NCBI GenBank assembly: GCA_035493955.1
Contig: DATJHI010000040.1
Span: forward strand, 62,001-126,000
DNA: 64,000 nt
Direction of reading: 5' to 3'
Origin: NCED01 sp035493955
GTDB taxonomy: Bacteria; Pseudomonadota; Alphaproteobacteria; Caulobacterales; Caulobacteraceae
Shown here: one piece after another, positions 18,018 to 26,776 of the stretch
Layout: every line of letters begins with the position of its first letter
Numbering within the stretch: position 1 is the first letter of the stretch
Translations under genes and position numbers: made by a program
Notes under the pieces: generated by a model
What the model was told of the DNA's origin: nothing
Seen by the model: the letters and a program-made list of their open reading frames with translations, nothing else
Databases searched by the model: none

Positions 18018-19064
18018 TCAGCGAGCGGCCGCGCCGCCCGGCTGATCCGGGCCAACCACCAGGAACTCGAAGGTGCCGGGCAAGGCCGGGGCCCGTCCGC
18101 CGCCCGCGGGCGCAGGCCCGGTCTTGAAGGCGGGAAGGTAGAGCTTGCCGGTCTTGGGATCGAGCGTGCCCAGGCGGGCGGTGGTCATGGTGGCCACGGT
18201 CTGGACCACCTTCACTTGACCGGGGCCCGGGGCGGAGATCACCGCCAGCGTCCCGTCGCCGCCGCAAGGAATGAAGGCGAGCTTGCGCGCCGCATCGACG
18301 ATCACCGCATCCGGCCGGGCGCCGATGGGCAGCATGGCGACCGTCTTGCCGGCGACCGGATCGACCACGACGGCCAACTGGTTGCCGCAGGCCGAGATCA
18401 GCACCCGCGCGGAGGGAACATAGCCCAGCCCGCCCGGCCGCTCGCAGCCCTCGAGCTTGAAACGGGCCGTCACCGTCTTGGCCTTGATGTCGATCTGAGC
18501 GATCTCGCTCCGATCGGCGACATTGACGAACAGGTGGCCGCGGCCGTCGAGGGCCAGGAACTCGAGCGTGCCCCCCACGACCACCATCCCCGCGCCGGTC
18601 TGGGTCTTGGGGTCCACGAACACCACCTCGCCGCCATCGTGGTCGGCGACGAAGACCAGGCCGCTGGCGGCGTCGTAGATGGCGCCGTCCGGCCCCTTGC
18701 CGGTGGGAACGGACGCCAGGAGCCGGCCGCTGGCCGCGTCGAAGAAGGTCGCGGTGTCGGACCCGCCATTGGTGACCAACAGCCGGCCGCCCGGCAGCGG
18801 GGTCGCGGCGTGCGCCCCCTTGGCCGAGACGACTTCGGGATTGACCTTGCGGGCGTCGACGTCGACGCCGGCGACCCTGTCGCCCCGGGTCAGGTAGACG
18901 CGCCGGGCGGCCTGATCGAAGCTCGCATAGTCCCATCCGCCGTCCGGGCCCGGGATATGGTCGATCACCTTGTAGGCTGGCGGAGTCTGAGCCTCCACCG
19001 GGCGGGGACCGCCCAGGACCGCAAGGCTCGCGAGAAGCCCACTCGCCAAAACCAAGCGCTTCAT
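18018..19064 (-). CDS. Secreted YncE-like beta-propeller protein
   Basis: A 348-residue exported protein. The ATG at 19064 follows a GGAGAGG ribosome site and encodes a signal peptide ending VEAQ. The body is built of repeated beta-propeller blades with YncE/YVTN-type units (GGRLLVTNGGSDTATFFDAA, ASGLVFVADHDGGEVVFVDP, ARKLAFIPCGGDGTLAVISA). Such proteins bind ligands or partners in the periplasm and have no catalytic motif. Two cysteines in neighbouring blades (GCERPGG, SACGNQ) may pair. No operon partner is visible; the next minus-strand gene starts beyond the tRNA. Confidence 0.82.
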   Translation of the reverse strand: MKRLVLASGLLASLAVLGGPRPVEAQTPPAYKVIDHIPGPDGGWDYASFDQAARRVYLTRGDRVAGVDVDARKVNPEVVSAKGAHAATPLPGGRLLVTNGGSDTATFFDAASGRLLASVPTGKGPDGAIYDAASGLVFVADHDGGEVVFVDPKTQTGAGMVVVGGTLEFLALDGRGHLFVNVADRSEIAQIDIKAKTVTARFKLEGCERPGGLGYVPSARVLISACGNQLAVVVDPVAGKTVAMLPIGARPDAVIVDAARKLAFIPCGGDGTLAVISAPGPGQVKVVQTVATMTTARLGTLDPKTGKLYLPAFKTGPAPAGGGRAPALPGTFEFLVVGPDQPGGAAAR

Positions 19065-19396
19065 GTCGATCCTCTCCCACTCCTGGTCGCCTTGATTCTC
19101 CGGAGCGGCGCACCGATCCCGATCAAGCTCTACATCGTCACCCGGGCGCGCCGCCGCTATCGATGACGTCCGCCTCAAGGAACTTGGAAACCTATAGAGC
19201 AAAACGCCCCAAAAATAAAAATTACAAAAAATCAATATTTCCGAGAGGCGCGAATTACGCACCCCGGAAACTTCGGGTTATTGTTCGATACATGTCGCAT
19301 GCATGGAACGCATAGGGCGCACTCCCAGTTACCTGGGGTGGCGCACGCACCCAACTCAGCCTCGAAGGCCCCCACAGCCTGGCTCCCGAGCGCGGT
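19065..19396. other. Intergenic stretch with an AT-rich tract
   Basis: This gap separates the beta-propeller gene from the esterase stop. The part at 19196-19245 is strikingly AT-rich for this genome (runs of A on the plus strand) and probably contains the beta-propeller promoter, but I cannot fix -35 and -10 hexamers with confidence. I see no conserved ORF or RNA gene. Confidence 0.5.
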
Positions 19397-21280
19397 TCAC
19401 TTGGCCGAATAGGCCAGCGACCCGTCGGGATTTCTTTTCCAGTGCTTGAAGTAATCCCAGACCATCTGCGCCTGGTGCGGGTCGTTCCCGTGCGGCATGT
19501 CCGTCACCCACAGGAAACTGAGCAGCGGCAGCCCCTTGGGATCGTCGCTGACATAGTCGTAGCGATGGAATCGCCCCTGGGGGTAGTGCGCATCGACGCC
19601 GCTGACCGAGGCCCGGCCGCCCGGGATCAGGATGTCGTAGGGCTCCGTGTTGGGGCTGTCGAAGCGTTCGATGCGGTCGGGCGTAGTGATGTGGTCGTAG
19701 GTCTTCAGATAGTCCAGCGCCGTGCGCAACACGCCCTTGGCGGGGATCTTCCCATCGGTGCTGGCAGGCGCGTCGACCGAGCCGTAGACGATGAAGGTCG
19801 GCATCCGGACGTCGTGCTGGGCTTTCATCCGGTCGATCGCGGCCAGCACAGGCGGCGCGAAGTCGCCGATGCCGCTGTTGGGGGCGATGGCGGCGAAGAG
19901 CTGCGGATGCAGCAGGCCCTCCACATGGGTCATGCCGCTGCCGAACGAGAACCCCTGCAGGTAGATCCGCGAACGGTCGACCCCGTACTTCCGGACGGCC
20001 TCGTCGATGACGTTCTGGATCGCCTGCACGTCGGGGCTGTCGGGGATCGTGAAGTCCCAGAAATTGTCCGTGCCGTTGAGGTACAGGGTGATGAAGCCCT
20101 CGCGCTCGCCCACCTCGTGCATCCTGATCTGGCTCAGGTACATCCAGGCCGGGAACAGGCCTCCGTGCAGCGAGATGACCAGAGGCGGGGACTGGCCCGG
20201 CCGGTAGGACGAGGGCGTCTTGACGTAATATTTGTAGGCGATGTCCCCCACCTTGGTCTGCCCCGCCTCGAAGGTGCGATTGACCTCAGCCTTGGTCAGC
20301 ATCGTTCCCAATGTGCCGTTGGGCGAGTCCGTCCATCGGGCGAGATGGCTGAAGAAGTCGTCCCAGATCGCCGCGGCCATGGCGGAATCGTACCTGGCGC
20401 CCGCCGCCGCGGCGGTCGTGCGCACTTCGTGCCCCGGGCTTCCCGGGGCCGAATAGATCACGGTCCGCAGGTTTGCGACCGTGCGCACCGTCGGCGACGC
20501 TGCGACCGCGTCGTCGCGCTTCCAATAGTCGGCGAGCCTGGCTTGCTCGGGGCTCGGATCGCCGGCGGTGAAGAGCCAGGCCGCGACCGGCACCTCCTTC
20601 TTCAGGGGCCGCCACGACGGCGTGGCCGTCTTTCCCCCCCGCTGGTCCAGCAGATAGCCTTGGGCGGGTTCGCCGCCGTGGGCGTAAGCCGCCGGATAGG
20701 CCTTGCCGCCCAAGGTGGCGATGGCCGCCACCAGCCCCGGATTGTCGATGGTGAACTCCTGGGCCGCTACCGCGCCCGCGCCCTCCCCGGTGATGTATTG
20801 CCAGGACGCCCAGGTATTGATCCGGTCGGGAGGCGGGCGGCCCGGCCGCTGAGGAGCCCCGCTGGGCGGCTCCGCGGTCAGGTGCGCCTGGACGTGATTG
20901 TACACTGTCTTGAGATAGGCGTTTTCGTAACCGCTGTAGGGCGACCAGGTCTTGTTGGCCGGCTCGGGGAAGACGACGACAAGCCCGTTGTCTTCGGCGA
21001 TCTTCACCCATCCGGACTGCTCGGCGAATTGCTCCGCCGTCTGGCCGTTGTCGTGCAAAGCGAACACGACGGGATTGAACCCGCTCCGGTCCGCCTTGGA
21101 CGATATGTAATAGGAATAGGTCCGGTCCACGCCGACCGTGCCGGAGCCGGGACTGATGACGGCCTTCCTCAGGGCCTGGGATGCGGCCTGAGCCGGGCTC
21201 CCGACCACGAACAACAACGCGAACGCGGCGAAGACTGGCGACAGGCATTTCAGCCCTGCGCGCCCCGATCGAAACTGCAA
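19397..21280 (-). CDS. Tandem-domain PHB-depolymerase/feruloyl-esterase-like secreted hydrolase
   Basis: A 627-residue exported alpha/beta hydrolase with two copies of the PHB depolymerase (LpqC-like) fold. It starts at a TTG (21280) backed by GGGGAG six bases upstream, followed by a signal peptide ending AQA. The first copy (about 50-310) begins TYSYYISSKADRSGFNPVVF. Its nucleophile elbow reads GEGAG (165-169), with Gly167 where serine is expected, so it is probably inactive. The second copy (about 340-620) begins IAYKYYVKTPSSYRPGQSPP and has nucleophile Ser445 in QGFSFGSG, likely Asp503 (YGSVDAP) and His597 (DMPHGND). Substrate could be a polyester or aryl ester. It lies downstream of bioA with a 129-bp gap and is probably independent. 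Confidence 0.82.
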   Translation of the reverse strand: MQFRSGRAGLKCLSPVFAAFALLFVVGSPAQAASQALRKAVISPGSGTVGVDRTYSYYISSKADRSGFNPVVFALHDNGQTAEQFAEQSGWVKIAEDNGLVVVFPEPANKTWSPYSGYENAYLKTVYNHVQAHLTAEPPSGAPQRPGRPPPDRINTWASWQYITGEGAGAVAAQEFTIDNPGLVAAIATLGGKAYPAAYAHGGEPAQGYLLDQRGGKTATPSWRPLKKEVPVAAWLFTAGDPSPEQARLADYWKRDDAVAASPTVRTVANLRTVIYSAPGSPGHEVRTTAAAAGARYDSAMAAAIWDDFFSHLARWTDSPNGTLGTMLTKAEVNRTFEAGQTKVGDIAYKYYVKTPSSYRPGQSPPLVISLHGGLFPAWMYLSQIRMHEVGEREGFITLYLNGTDNFWDFTIPDSPDVQAIQNVIDEAVRKYGVDRSRIYLQGFSFGSGMTHVEGLLHPQLFAAIAPNSGIGDFAPPVLAAIDRMKAQHDVRMPTFIVYGSVDAPASTDGKIPAKGVLRTALDYLKTYDHITTPDRIERFDSPNTEPYDILIPGGRASVSGVDAHYPQGRFHRYDYVSDDPKGLPLLSFLWVTDMPHGNDPHQAQMVWDYFKHWKRNPDGSLAYSAK

Positions 21281-21409
21281 CGTCTTCTCCCCTTCCGGTG
21301 GTTTCCGCCCAGCTTTTTCCGACTCTTATTTCCGGACACGTCCGGAGTCCATGACCCGCCCCGCGCCCGGTCGAGGACGGCCCATGGCCATCCTCGATGC
21401 GCTCCCGGC

Positions 21410-22687
21410 CTAAGCGGCGGAAGGGATTTCACTCAGCACCGCCGCCACGGCGTCCGTCAACAGACGCAGCTCCTCCCCTGGGATGGTCAGGGCCGGGGTC
21501 AGGTACACCGTCCGGCCGAACGGCTTGATCCAAACGCCGCGCTCGACGAATTTGCTGCGCAGCAGGTCGCAGTCCTGATCGCGCGCCATCTCCACCACCC
21601 CGACGGCGCCCAGCACCCGCACGTCCGCCACCGTCGCAAGAGCGCGGCAAGGCTCCAGCCCCTCGCGCAGCGCCGCCGCGATCGTCGCGGCCTGCCCCAG
21701 CCGGTCCTCGCGCTCGAACAGGTCAAGCGAGGCGCCTGCCGCCGCGCAGGCCAAAGGATTGGCCATGAAGGTGGGGCCGTGCATCAGGGCGTGGGTCGGG
21801 TCGTCGGACCAGAACGCCTCGAACACGCGGGCGTGCGCCACCGTCGCCGCCAGCGGCAGGGTTCCGCCGGTCAGGGCCTTGGACAGGGTGACGATGTCGG
21901 GGACCACCCCGGCCTGGTCCATGGCGAACATCGTTCCCGTCCGTCCGAAGCCGGTGAATATCTCGTCGAAGATCAGATACAGGCCATGGCGGTCGGCGGC
22001 GGCGCGCAGGGCGCGCAGCACCTGCGGCGGATGGAACAGCATGCCGCCGGCGCCCTGCACCAGCGGCTCGACCAGTATGCCGGCGAGGCCGCCGGCGTGG
22101 CGGTCCAGCCAGGCGTCGAGGGCGGCGGCCGACTCCGCGTCGGCGGGGAGCGGCAGGATGGGGTTCTCGGGCAGCAATCCCTTGAACAGGGCGTGCATTC
22201 CCTCGTCCGGGTCGCACACCGCCATCGTCGCGATGGTGTCGCCGTGGTAGCCGCCCTTGAACGCCAGGAAGCGCGTGCGGCCGCGCACGCCCCGGTTCAG
22301 CCAGGACTGCACCGCCATCTTCATCGCCACCTCGACGGCGACCGAGCCGCTGTCAGTGAAGAACACCCGCTCCAGCCCTTCCGGCATCATCGCCGCCAGC
22401 CGCCGGGCCAGGTCATAGGCCGGCTGATGCGCCAGGCCCCCGAACATGACGTGCGGCATGGCGGCCAGCTGGCGGCTCACGGCGTCGGCGATATGCGGAT
22501 GGTTGTAGCCGTGTGCGGCGGTCCACCAGGACGCCACCCCGTCGACGAGCTCGCGCCCGTCGGCCAGCACCATCCGGCTGCCGCGGGCGGCGACCACCGG
22601 CAGCGGCGGGGCGGCGGTCTTCATCTGGCTGTAGGGCGCCCAGACGTGCGGGCGACCGGCGGCGTACCAATCGGGAGGCGAAGGCAT
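21410..22687 (-). CDS. bioA: Adenosylmethionine-8-amino-7-oxononanoate aminotransferase
   Basis: A PLP enzyme of biotin synthesis that converts KAPA to DAPA using SAM as amino donor. The 425-residue class III aminotransferase shows the BioA-specific N-terminus (RPHVWAPYSQMKTA), GRELVDGVASWWTAAHGYNHP, FTDSGSVAVEVAMKMAVQSW, LIFDEIFTGFGRTG and the PLP lysine Lys270 in TLSKALTGG. The ATG at 22687 sits divergent to bioF, so the short gap between them should hold both promoters. bioB is not in the window. Confidence 0.96.
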   Translation of the reverse strand: MPSPPDWYAAGRPHVWAPYSQMKTAAPPLPVVAARGSRMVLADGRELVDGVASWWTAAHGYNHPHIADAVSRQLAAMPHVMFGGLAHQPAYDLARRLAAMMPEGLERVFFTDSGSVAVEVAMKMAVQSWLNRGVRGRTRFLAFKGGYHGDTIATMAVCDPDEGMHALFKGLLPENPILPLPADAESAAALDAWLDRHAGGLAGILVEPLVQGAGGMLFHPPQVLRALRAAADRHGLYLIFDEIFTGFGRTGTMFAMDQAGVVPDIVTLSKALTGGTLPLAATVAHARVFEAFWSDDPTHALMHGPTFMANPLACAAAGASLDLFEREDRLGQAATIAAALREGLEPCRALATVADVRVLGAVGVVEMARDQDCDLLRSKFVERGVWIKPFGRTVYLTPALTIPGEELRLLTDAVAAVLSEIPSAA

Positions 22688-22749
22688 GCCTTCCCATACC
22701 CGTCATCCCGCCCGCGGCGAAGGGGAGAGCCGGATGACAGCCATGGGTT

Positions 22750-22764
22750 CTGTGGCCTACACAG
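22750..22764. promoter_or_regulatory. Small dyad in the bioA-bioF divergent region
   Basis: CTGTG-GCCTA-CACAG is a perfect 5-bp inverted repeat lying 9 bp before the preferred bioF start. It could be an operator of the divergent biotin promoters. It does not match the BirA or BioR consensus patterns I know, so the assignment is weak. Confidence 0.3.
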
Positions 22765-22772
22765 CCGGGCGC

Positions 22773-23960
22773 ATGTCAAAGTTCGACGCCATCTTCGCGG
22801 ACGCCCTGGACACAGCCGCCCGACGCGGCATGCGCCGGCGGCTCCGCCCCCTCGTGCCCGCCGGCCCGGGCCGGGTGAGGCTGGACGGCCGCGAGCTGAT
22901 CAACTTCGCCTCCAACGACTACCTCGGCTTGAGCCGCCACCCCGCCCTGATCGCGCGGGCGGGCGAGTGGACCGAACGTTTCGGCGCCGGCGCGGGGGCG
23001 TCGCGGCTGGTGACTGGGACATTGGAGGCCCACGCGGCGGTGGAGGCCCGGGTCGCCGCCGCCAAGGGTCAGGAGGCGGCCCTGATCTTCGCCTCGGGCT
23101 GGCAGCTCAACGCGGGCGTGATCCCGGCCCTGCTGGCGGCGGGCGAAGGCGAAGCCCTGGTCTTCACCGACAAGCTGGTCCACGCCAGCCTCCACCACGG
23201 CTGCGCCGCGGCGGGGGTGCGCCAGGTCCGTTTCCGTCACAACGACCTCGACCATCTGGAGAGCCTGCTGGAGACGCGGGGCGACGAGAAGGCGCGGCGC
23301 TTTATCCTGACCGAGAGCGTGTTCTCGATGGATGGCGACCGCGCCGACGTCGAGGGGCTCGCGGCCCTCGCCGACCGCTACGGCGCCTTCCTTTATCTCG
23401 ACGAGGCCCACGCCACCGGCGTGCTCGGTCCCGGCGGCATGGGCCTGTCGGGACTGGCCCCCGGCCAGGTCGATCTGGTCATGGGCACCTTCTCCAAGGC
23501 GCTAGGCGGGTTCGGCGCCTATGTCGCGGGCTCGCGCGCGCTTTGCGACTACCTGGTCAACACCTGCTCGGCCTTCATCTACACCACCGCCCCGCCCCCC
23601 GCGGTCCTGGGAGCCATCGACGCCGCCCTGGACCTGGTCCCCACCATGGACGCCGAGCGGGCCGCGCTGGCCGCCGCGTCGGATCGGCTGCGCTCGATCC
23701 TGGCCGAGCTGGAGCTGTCCACCGCCGCCTCCACCACCCAGATCGTCCCCGCCATCGTCGGCCATGCCGACGCCGCGACGGCCTTGAGCGCCGAACTGGA
23801 GGCCGCGGGCTTCCTCGCCCCAGCCATACGTCCCCCGACGGTGCCGACCGGGACCAGCCGCATCCGCTTCGCGCTCAGCGCCGCTCACACCCCTGACGAC
23901 CTGGACCGGCTGGTGGAGGGCCTCGCCGCCCTGGCGCCGCAGCGGCGGCCCGACGCCTGA
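22773..23960 (+). CDS. bioF: 8-amino-7-oxononanoate synthase
   Basis: A PLP enzyme condensing pimeloyl-ACP/CoA with alanine to give KAPA, the first ring-forming step to biotin. The 395-residue form begins MSKFDAIFADAL, which matches the family. An ATG at 22734 has a better ribosome site (AGGGGAGAG) but adds 13 odd residues and would cover the divergent promoter, so both starts stay possible. Key motifs are NFASNDYLGLSRHP, GAGASRLVTGTLEAHAAVE, DEAHATGVLGPGG and the PLP lysine Lys242 in FSKALGGFGAY. Its stop overlaps the next start by one base (TGATG). Confidence 0.96.
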   Translation: MSKFDAIFADALDTAARRGMRRRLRPLVPAGPGRVRLDGRELINFASNDYLGLSRHPALIARAGEWTERFGAGAGASRLVTGTLEAHAAVEARVAAAKGQEAALIFASGWQLNAGVIPALLAAGEGEALVFTDKLVHASLHHGCAAAGVRQVRFRHNDLDHLESLLETRGDEKARRFILTESVFSMDGDRADVEGLAALADRYGAFLYLDEAHATGVLGPGGMGLSGLAPGQVDLVMGTFSKALGGFGAYVAGSRALCDYLVNTCSAFIYTTAPPPAVLGAIDAALDLVPTMDAERAALAAASDRLRSILAELELSTAASTTQIVPAIVGHADAATALSAELEAAGFLAPAIRPPTVPTGTSRIRFALSAAHTPDDLDRLVEGLAALAPQRRPDA

Positions 23961-24601
23961 TGGCCCTCCCCCACCTCCTGTTCGTCCACGGCTGGGCCTA
24001 CGACGCCGGCATCTGGGAGCCGGTGCGCTCACGTCTGGGCGGCCCGGCCTGCACGGTGTGGGAGCGCGGCTATTTCGGCGGCGCCGACGAGCCCACGCCC
24101 CCGTCTGGACCCTACGTCGCCCTCGGCCACTCCTTCGGGGTGATGCGGTTGCTGCGCGAACGGCCGCAGGGCTGCATCGGCCTGGTCTCCATGGCCGGCT
24201 TCGCCCGCTTCACCGCCGCGGAAGGCTTTCCCGGCGCGCCGGGGCGGGTGCTCGACCGCATGCTGCTGCGCGCCGCCGCCGACCCCGCGGCGGTGATCGC
24301 CGACTTCCGCGCCCGCTGCGGCGCCCCCGGCACCGAGGTCCACGAGGTCTTCACCGACCGAGTGATGGAGGACCTGCGCAGGCTGCGCGACGGCGACGAG
24401 CGCGCGTCGGCCGCCGCCATCGGCGCGCCGGTCCTGGCCCTGTCGGGAGGGGCCGACGCCATCGTCTCCGCCGCCATGGCCGAAGCGTCCTTCCCCAACG
24501 CCGAACGGGCGACCCTGCCCGGCGCCGGCCACCTGCTGCCCTCGCACGCGGACTGGTGCGCGCCGCGGATCGCCGCCTTCTGTGCGCGGTTGCGCCGATG
24601 A
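23960..24601 (+). CDS. BioH/BioG-like pimeloyl-ACP methyl ester esterase candidate
   Basis: A 213-residue alpha/beta hydrolase between bioF and bioC. Its start overlaps the bioF stop and its stop overlaps the bioC start (ATGA), so it is part of the operon. The catalytic triad is visible: Ser58 in the elbow LGHSFG, Asp166 in GGADAI and His191 in GAGHLLP; HGW near residue 10 forms the oxyanion hole. BioC methylates malonyl-ACP and the esterase later removes the methyl from pimeloyl-ACP methyl ester. The position predicts this gene for the second step. It is shorter than E. coli BioH and could be BioG or a separate lineage. Confidence 0.8.
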   Translation: MALPHLLFVHGWAYDAGIWEPVRSRLGGPACTVWERGYFGGADEPTPPSGPYVALGHSFGVMRLLRERPQGCIGLVSMAGFARFTAAEGFPGAPGRVLDRMLLRAAADPAAVIADFRARCGAPGTEVHEVFTDRVMEDLRRLRDGDERASAAAIGAPVLALSGGADAIVSAAMAEASFPNAERATLPGAGHLLPSHADWCAPRIAAFCARLRR

Positions 24602-25371
24602 CGCGCAAGCAGAGGATCGGCCATGCCTTCGGCCGGGCCGTGGGCTCCTACGAGGCCAACGCCTCGGTGCAGCAGTTGGCGGCCGAACGGCTGGCGGCGA
24701 GGATCGCGACGCTTCCGCTGCCCGCCCGCCCGCGTGTGCTGGAGATCGGCTGCGGCTCCGGCTTCCTGACGGGGGCCCTGGCGCGGATGACGCCCCAAGC
24801 CGAGCTCGCCGTTTCCGACCTGTCGCCGCAGATGGTCGCGGCATGTAGCGCAAGCCTGCCCGGCGTCCATGCGGCCTATCTGGTCATGGACGGCGAGCGA
24901 CCCTGTTTCGCGGATGGCCTTTTCGACCTGGTCTGCTCCAGCCTGGCGGTGCAGTGGTTCGATGACCTCGAAGGGTCGCTCACCCGCCTGTGCCGCCTCC
25001 TCAAGCCCGGCGGCCATCTGGCGTTCTCCACCCTGCTCTCCGACTCCCTGGCCGAGTGGCGGCGCGCCCACAGCGAAGAGGGCCTGACCGCGGGCGCGCC
25101 CGACTTCGCCGCGCCCACCGAGCTGCTACGGCTTTCACCCGCGCTGGTCCTTTCGGAAGAGCGGGTGGTCGAGCGCCACGCCGACGGTCCGGCCTTCGTT
25201 CGCATACTGAAATCCATCGGCGCCGCCACGCCCAGGCGCGGTCGCGCGCCCCTGTCGGCCCCGGAGCTCAAGCGCGTGCTGCGGCGGTTCGAGGCGGCCG
25301 GCGCGGTGACGACCTACCATCTCGGCTACGGAGTGCTGCGGCGGCCGGAGGCGATGGATGACGCCGCCTAG
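24598..25371 (+). CDS. bioC: Malonyl-ACP O-methyltransferase
   Basis: A 257-residue SAM methyltransferase that masks the free carboxyl of malonyl-ACP, letting fatty-acid synthase build the pimeloyl chain of biotin. BioC hallmarks are IGHAFGRAVGSYEANASVQQ at the N-terminus, the SAM motif VLEIGCGSGFLTGAL, VSDLSPQMVA, and SSLAVQWFDDLEGSLTRLCR followed by LLKPGGHLAFSTL. It overlaps the esterase by 4 bp and bioD by 14 bp, giving a tight bioF-esterase-bioC-bioD operon. Confidence 0.93.
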   Translation: MTRKQRIGHAFGRAVGSYEANASVQQLAAERLAARIATLPLPARPRVLEIGCGSGFLTGALARMTPQAELAVSDLSPQMVAACSASLPGVHAAYLVMDGERPCFADGLFDLVCSSLAVQWFDDLEGSLTRLCRLLKPGGHLAFSTLLSDSLAEWRRAHSEEGLTAGAPDFAAPTELLRLSPALVLSEERVVERHADGPAFVRILKSIGAATPRRGRAPLSAPELKRVLRRFEAAGAVTTYHLGYGVLRRPEAMDDAA

Positions 25372-25984
25372 GGTCTTCGTCGTCGGGACCGACACCGACG
25401 TGGGCAAGACGGTGGTCGCAGCCATCCTGGTCCGCGCCTGGAACGCCGACTACTGGAAGCCGGTCCAGACCGGCGCCGCCGAAGACCCCGGCGACACCGC
25501 CACGGTCGCACGGCTGAGCGGCCTGCCTCCGGAGCGCCTGCACCCGCCGGCCCACGTCTTCGCAGCCCCGCTGTCGCCCCATGCCGCGGCGGCCCTGGAA
25601 GGCGCGCGGATCGATCTCGACGGCTTCGCCCCGCCCGCGACCGCTCGCCCGCTGGTGGCCGAGGGCGCGGGCGGGGTGCTGGTCCCGCTGAACGAATCCG
25701 CCCTGATCATCGACCTGGTGCAGCGGCTGGGCTGGCCCGTGGTGGTGGTGGCGCGCAGCACGCTTGGGACCATCAACCATACCCTGCTCACCCTGGCGGC
25801 GCTGCGGGCGCGCGGCGTCACGGTCATCGGCGTGGTGCTGAACGGCCCGCCTTCGCCTTCCAACCGCGAGGCGATCGAGCATCACGGCCGGGTGCCGGTG
25901 ATCGCGGAGATCCCGCCGGCCGATGCGGTGACGCCCGGATGGGTGGAGGAGATGAGCCTTTCCCTTCCCCCTCCGGGAGCCTGA
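25358..25984 (+). CDS. bioD: Dethiobiotin synthetase
   Basis: An ATP-dependent carboxylase that closes the ureido ring of dethiobiotin from DAPA and CO2. The 208-residue protein has the P-loop GTDTDVGKT at residues 10-18, the DAPA-binding WKPVQTGA, the VAEGAGGVLVPLNE motif and VLNGPP near the C-terminus. The start overlaps bioC by 14 bp. It is convergent with the DUF4198 gene 24 bp further on, and I see no clear terminator between them. Confidence 0.95.
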   Translation: MTPPRVFVVGTDTDVGKTVVAAILVRAWNADYWKPVQTGAAEDPGDTATVARLSGLPPERLHPPAHVFAAPLSPHAAAALEGARIDLDGFAPPATARPLVAEGAGGVLVPLNESALIIDLVQRLGWPVVVVARSTLGTINHTLLTLAALRARGVTVIGVVLNGPPSPSNREAIEHHGRVPVIAEIPPADAVTPGWVEEMSLSLPPPGA

Positions 25985-26008
25985 TTCGGCGTCAGCCCGA
26001 CGCTGTCC

Positions 26009-26776
26009 TCAATTCGAGGTGTCGAACGCCAGGGTCGCGTAAAGTTCGTCCTTATCGGCGAGCTGGGGGACGGTGGGCGCGGTGATATACTGGGTGGTCA
26101 GGAGATAGGCTCCCTTTCGGACCATGGGTATGGCCGCGACCCCCTCGGCGTTGGTCACGGCGTGGGGCCGGTCCTTCTCAGGGATCGCGGCGATCCCGTC
26201 GGTGTAGGTCACCTCCACGCCCGTCACCGGCTTGCCGCGAAGTTCGACGCGGACCTGCAAGGTTTGGCCAGGGCCGAGGGTATAGGGGTCGGCCAGCGGA
26301 ACCAGCTCGAGCAGGGCCTGGGTCCGCACCTGGTACGCGCCCGGTCCCAACAGGGTCTTGCCGAACTTGGGCACCCACCAGCTCTCCTTGGGGTTGGGGA
26401 TGAGGAGCTTGGAGGTGTTGGGCTCGACGGAGTCCGAAGGGTCGACCGACCAGAAGCCGTTGTCGAAGGTCACAGCCAGCACGGAAGCCGGCGGCGGAGG
26501 GGCGAAGGGCTTGGAGACCAGCGCGGGCGAAGCGCCGGTGGTCTGGGTCAAAGGACGTTTGAGATTGGTGCGCCCGGCCGGCGTGATCAGTTCGAGGCTG
26601 ACGATCTTGCGGAAGTCGGCCAGCTCCAGTCGCGCAGGGTCGGCATAGCGCACGTGCGCCACCATCAGGTTGTCCTGTTTGACCGGCACGACCCAGATGT
26701 CGTGGGCGCCCGCATCCTTCGGAAGGACGACGGCGGCCAGGGCGGCTGCGACAACGACGGGACGAAGGGTCTTCAT
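26009..26776 (-). CDS. DUF4198 periplasmic protein of an iron/metal uptake operon
   Basis: A 255-residue exported protein. The start at 26776 overlaps the stop of the PepSY gene (ATGA) and gives a signal peptide ending DAGAHDIWV; the mature N-terminal His-Asp-Ile-Trp is typical of DUF4198. A C-terminal carboxypeptidase-regulatory-like beta domain (VELRGKPVTGVEVTYTDGIA ... VTNAEGVAAIPMVRKG) is visible. DUF4198 proteins often lie with TonB receptors and metal transporters and may bind metal or metallophore in the periplasm. Their exact job is unknown. Third gene of the receptor-PepSY-DUF4198 unit. Confidence 0.85.
   Translation of the reverse strand: MKTLRPVVVAAALAAVVLPKDAGAHDIWVVPVKQDNLMVAHVRYADPARLELADFRKIVSLELITPAGRTNLKRPLTQTTGASPALVSKPFAPPPPASVLAVTFDNGFWSVDPSDSVEPNTSKLLIPNPKESWWVPKFGKTLLGPGAYQVRTQALLELVPLADPYTLGPGQTLQVRVELRGKPVTGVEVTYTDGIAAIPEKDRPHAVTNAEGVAAIPMVRKGAYLLTTQYITAPTVPQLADKDELYATLAFDTSN

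Noticed and set aside
19442..23896. A 1484-codon open frame on the plus strand
   Set aside because: It is antisense to the esterase and bioA and out of frame with bioF; its sequence is Arg/Gly/His-rich, typical of shadow frames in high-GC DNA.
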